A DNA stretch of 45,888 nt, from NCBI GenBank assembly GCA_025890175.1, contig JANPYM010000020.1:146518-192405 (forward strand), read 5' to 3'. Each line of letters opens with the position of its first letter. Within the stretch, counting starts at the first letter, position 1. Source of the DNA: Ciborinia camelliae (taxonomy: Eukaryota; Ascomycota; Leotiomycetes; Helotiales; Sclerotiniaceae). This document shows positions 44,086 through 45,888 of this stretch, in pieces. Both the position numbers and the translations under genes were made by a program. Below the pieces are notes generated by a model. It worked only from the letters and a program-made list of their open reading frames with translations. It made no database searches and was not told where the DNA came from.

Positions 44086-44417
44086 TGTCGAATCACCTCG
44101 ATGGTATAATTGATATATCAATGGTAAGGTAGTATATTATAAAAAGTATGCAGATCGATCGTAGATCGATCTGCGAGCTTATATGCCCGCGGGGCGCGGG
44201 CATATCGGCCGCACGCGGCCGCGCCCCGGTGAATCTGCCCTGCAGATTCACTGGTATCGCTGTCAGGGGTGAACAACTTTACCACTGCGCCACAAAAGGG
44301 TGGAGTATTCCAGATTGGGATCTGGAATAGTTGTTCTACTATATAAACCCTGCCAAGGACCCACTCTGTGGAATCAGTGGACCCACCCAGTGGATCCACA
44401 CCGTGACAATCGCAACA
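44086..44417. repeat. Hairpin-cascade repeat, copy 2
   Basis: Homologous to 34061-34317 but with an extra about 130 bp at the 3' side. Perfect inverted repeats follow one another: GCAGATCGATC-GTA-GATCGATCTGC (44150-44174), ATATGCCCGC/GCGGGCATAT with a 5-base loop (44181-44205), CGGCCGC-AC-GCGGCCG (44206-44221), GTGAATCTGC-CCT-GCAGATTCAC (44229-44251), and TATTCCAGAT-TGGG-ATCTGGAATA (44306-44329). An A-box-like word TGGCGCAGTGG occurs on the minus strand (about 44281-44291). The ends read TG...CA. It is a GC-rich island within very AT-rich DNA. Confidence 0.7.
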
Positions 44418-45700
44418 TAAAATAATATTATAAATTAAAAATTTAGTATTTTAATTATAAAATAAATAAAATTAATAATTATATTATAAAAAAATACAAA
44501 CTTTTGTATTATAATATATTTACCTTTATATTTTACAAACAAAATATTTATTTCAAAACTTTTTATTTAAAATAATTTATTTAAATAAATAAAACAATTT
44601 ATAATAAATATTCTAATTTTATTATATAAAAAAATTTAGATTTATTCTTATTTATTATTTTTATCTATATATTAAATATATTTATAAAATTAATAATATT
44701 TAAAAAATTTTGTTTATTTTTATTATTTTTAATAAAAAAAATAATATTTTTATATAATCAAAATCCTTTATTTTATTACAAACCAAAACAATAATTTACA
44801 AAATATTCAATAAAAAAGTAAAATAATAATATTAATTTAAAAAGTTTCTATATAAACTTAAAAAAATATTATAAATACAAATTATATATTTTTAAATTAA
44901 AATATTTATATAATAATAAATTATAAAAATTTTATTTCAAAGTTTTTTTAAATTAAAAAATAAAATATTTTTAATATATTAAAATACATTTTTTTTTAAA
45001 AATTTATAATAAATTAAAATTTTGCAAAATATATATTAAAAAAAATATTTTAAATAAAAAATTAAATATCTATTTAACGTTTTTCAAAATTATTTATATT
45101 ATATATTATAAATAAATTAATAACAAAATAAAAAAAACTTTAATAAATTATTATTTCAAATTTTAATTTTTAAAATTATTAAAATATATTTAAAAAATTA
45201 AAAACAAAAAATAAAAATCATTAAATCTTTATTTTTAAATTAAATTTTCGAATAATATATTTTACAAAAAATTTTTGTTATTTTTATTTAATAAAATATT
45301 AAAAAAAATAAATTAATCAATTTTTTTTATACAAAAATAAAAAATTAAATAATTATAAAAAATACTATAATATAAAATCTTTTTATAATATTTCAATTTT
45401 ATATAATTTTAATATTTAAAATATTTTAATTTTATTTATTTAAAATACCTTAACCTTTTAAAAATTCGATTTTTCAATAATAAAATTTAATTAATTTTAA
45501 ACTAAAAACTTTTTATTACAATTATTTATATCAAAAATATTTAAAAACAAAAAAATTAATAATAAAAAAAATTTATACTTTTTATTACAAAATATATTTA
45601 AATATCAAAATATTACAAAATCTAAATCATTTTCAATTTCTTCAAAATTATTTAAAATTTTATTAAAAAAAAAAAACAAAATTAATTTTTGAAAAAATAA
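44418..45700. other. Extremely AT-rich tract (probable RIP-degraded DNA)
   Basis: About 1.3 kb composed almost entirely of A and T, with very few G or C and no open frames. This is the look of RIP-hypermutated repeat sequence in fungi, where C to T changes remove almost all C and G. The original element cannot be recognised. A mitochondrial insertion is less likely because no mitochondrial gene is visible. Confidence 0.75.
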
Positions 45701-45888
45701 TGTTGGAGCAAATAGGTGAATACGGCACGTGACTAGGCACGTGACTAGGCATTAGGCATTAGCGCATATTACGTTTATATAGTTTATCTCTCCCTATACT
45801 TTTTTAGTTAAAACATTAATAATATAATATAAAATTCTATATTATATTATTATTAACCATTTTGATTTTATATATATATATATATATT
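45701..45888. repeat. CACGTGAC-containing island and AT-rich end
   Basis: TGTTGGAGCAAATAGGTG starts a less AT-rich island (45702-45775) in which GGCACGTGACTA is doubled and GGCATTA is doubled. The TGTTGG head is the common start of fungal LTRs and of the 34061 repeat, so it could mark another element end. The window ends in (TA)n. Confidence 0.45.

Noticed and set aside
44418..45700. AT-rich tract as inserted mitochondrial DNA.
   Set aside because: No mitochondrial coding or RNA sequence is visible, and RIP-mutated repeat sequence explains it better.

Overview
The window looks like nuclear DNA of a filamentous ascomycete. Genes carry short introns (about 41-135 nt) with GTAAGT/GTATGT-type donors and CTAAC/CTGAC branch points. 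The gene families are typical of Pezizomycotina: a highly reducing PKS, a Clr5-domain protein, a HET-domain relic, a GH53 galactanase and a salicylate-hydroxylase-like FAD monooxygenase. Repeat stretches are extremely AT-rich, as expected from repeat-induced point mutation (RIP). The gene set and style fit Leotiomycetes (Botrytis/Sclerotinia-like), but that placement is inference.

Layout. 0-10 kb: a possible small membrane protein (114-479), gene relics and minisatellites, a secreted GH53 endo-galactanase (3284-4397, +), a YAP/Alf4/glomulin-family protein (4811-6718, -), a frameshifted zinc-finger relic (7284-7975) and an FSH-family serine hydrolase (8206-9011, -). 10-21 kb: a two-exon highly reducing polyketide synthase (10765-17548, +), divergent from the hydrolase across a 1.75-kb region with minisatellites and palindromes, and convergent with a four-exon GHKL-ATPase/coiled-coil protein (17868-21293, -). 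22-31 kb: a GPI-tail protein remnant, a gene-poor stretch, the FAD monooxygenase (26605-27965, -) and the RNA polymerase III subunit Rpc4/RPC53 (28494-30462, -). 31.6-33.6 kb: a cysteine-rich repeat-containing secreted protein followed by a 129-bp higher-order minisatellite. 33.6-37.7 kb: transposon debris and a dead HET-domain gene split by a 549-bp hAT-type MITE with 18-bp terminal inverted repeats and an 8-bp target duplication. 38.4-42.7 kb: two unrecognised small membrane proteins and a four-exon Clr5-domain protein. 42.7-45.9 kb: a copia relic and an AT-rich tract with an embedded GC-rich hairpin-cascade repeat.

How the genes may work together. The clearest functional pairing is the HR-PKS with the divergent FSH hydrolase. 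FSH-type hydrolases such as LovG release products from HR-PKSs that lack a thioesterase, and this PKS ends in an ACP with none. The rest of the window looks like independent housekeeping or accessory genes between repeat-rich blocks. The structures most worth a second look are the hairpin-cascade repeat (two copies), the duplicated-cysteine secreted protein with a possible recent nonsense codon, the higher-order minisatellite, and the nested MITE/HET relic. Exon boundaries were deduced by eye from splice signals and reading frame.
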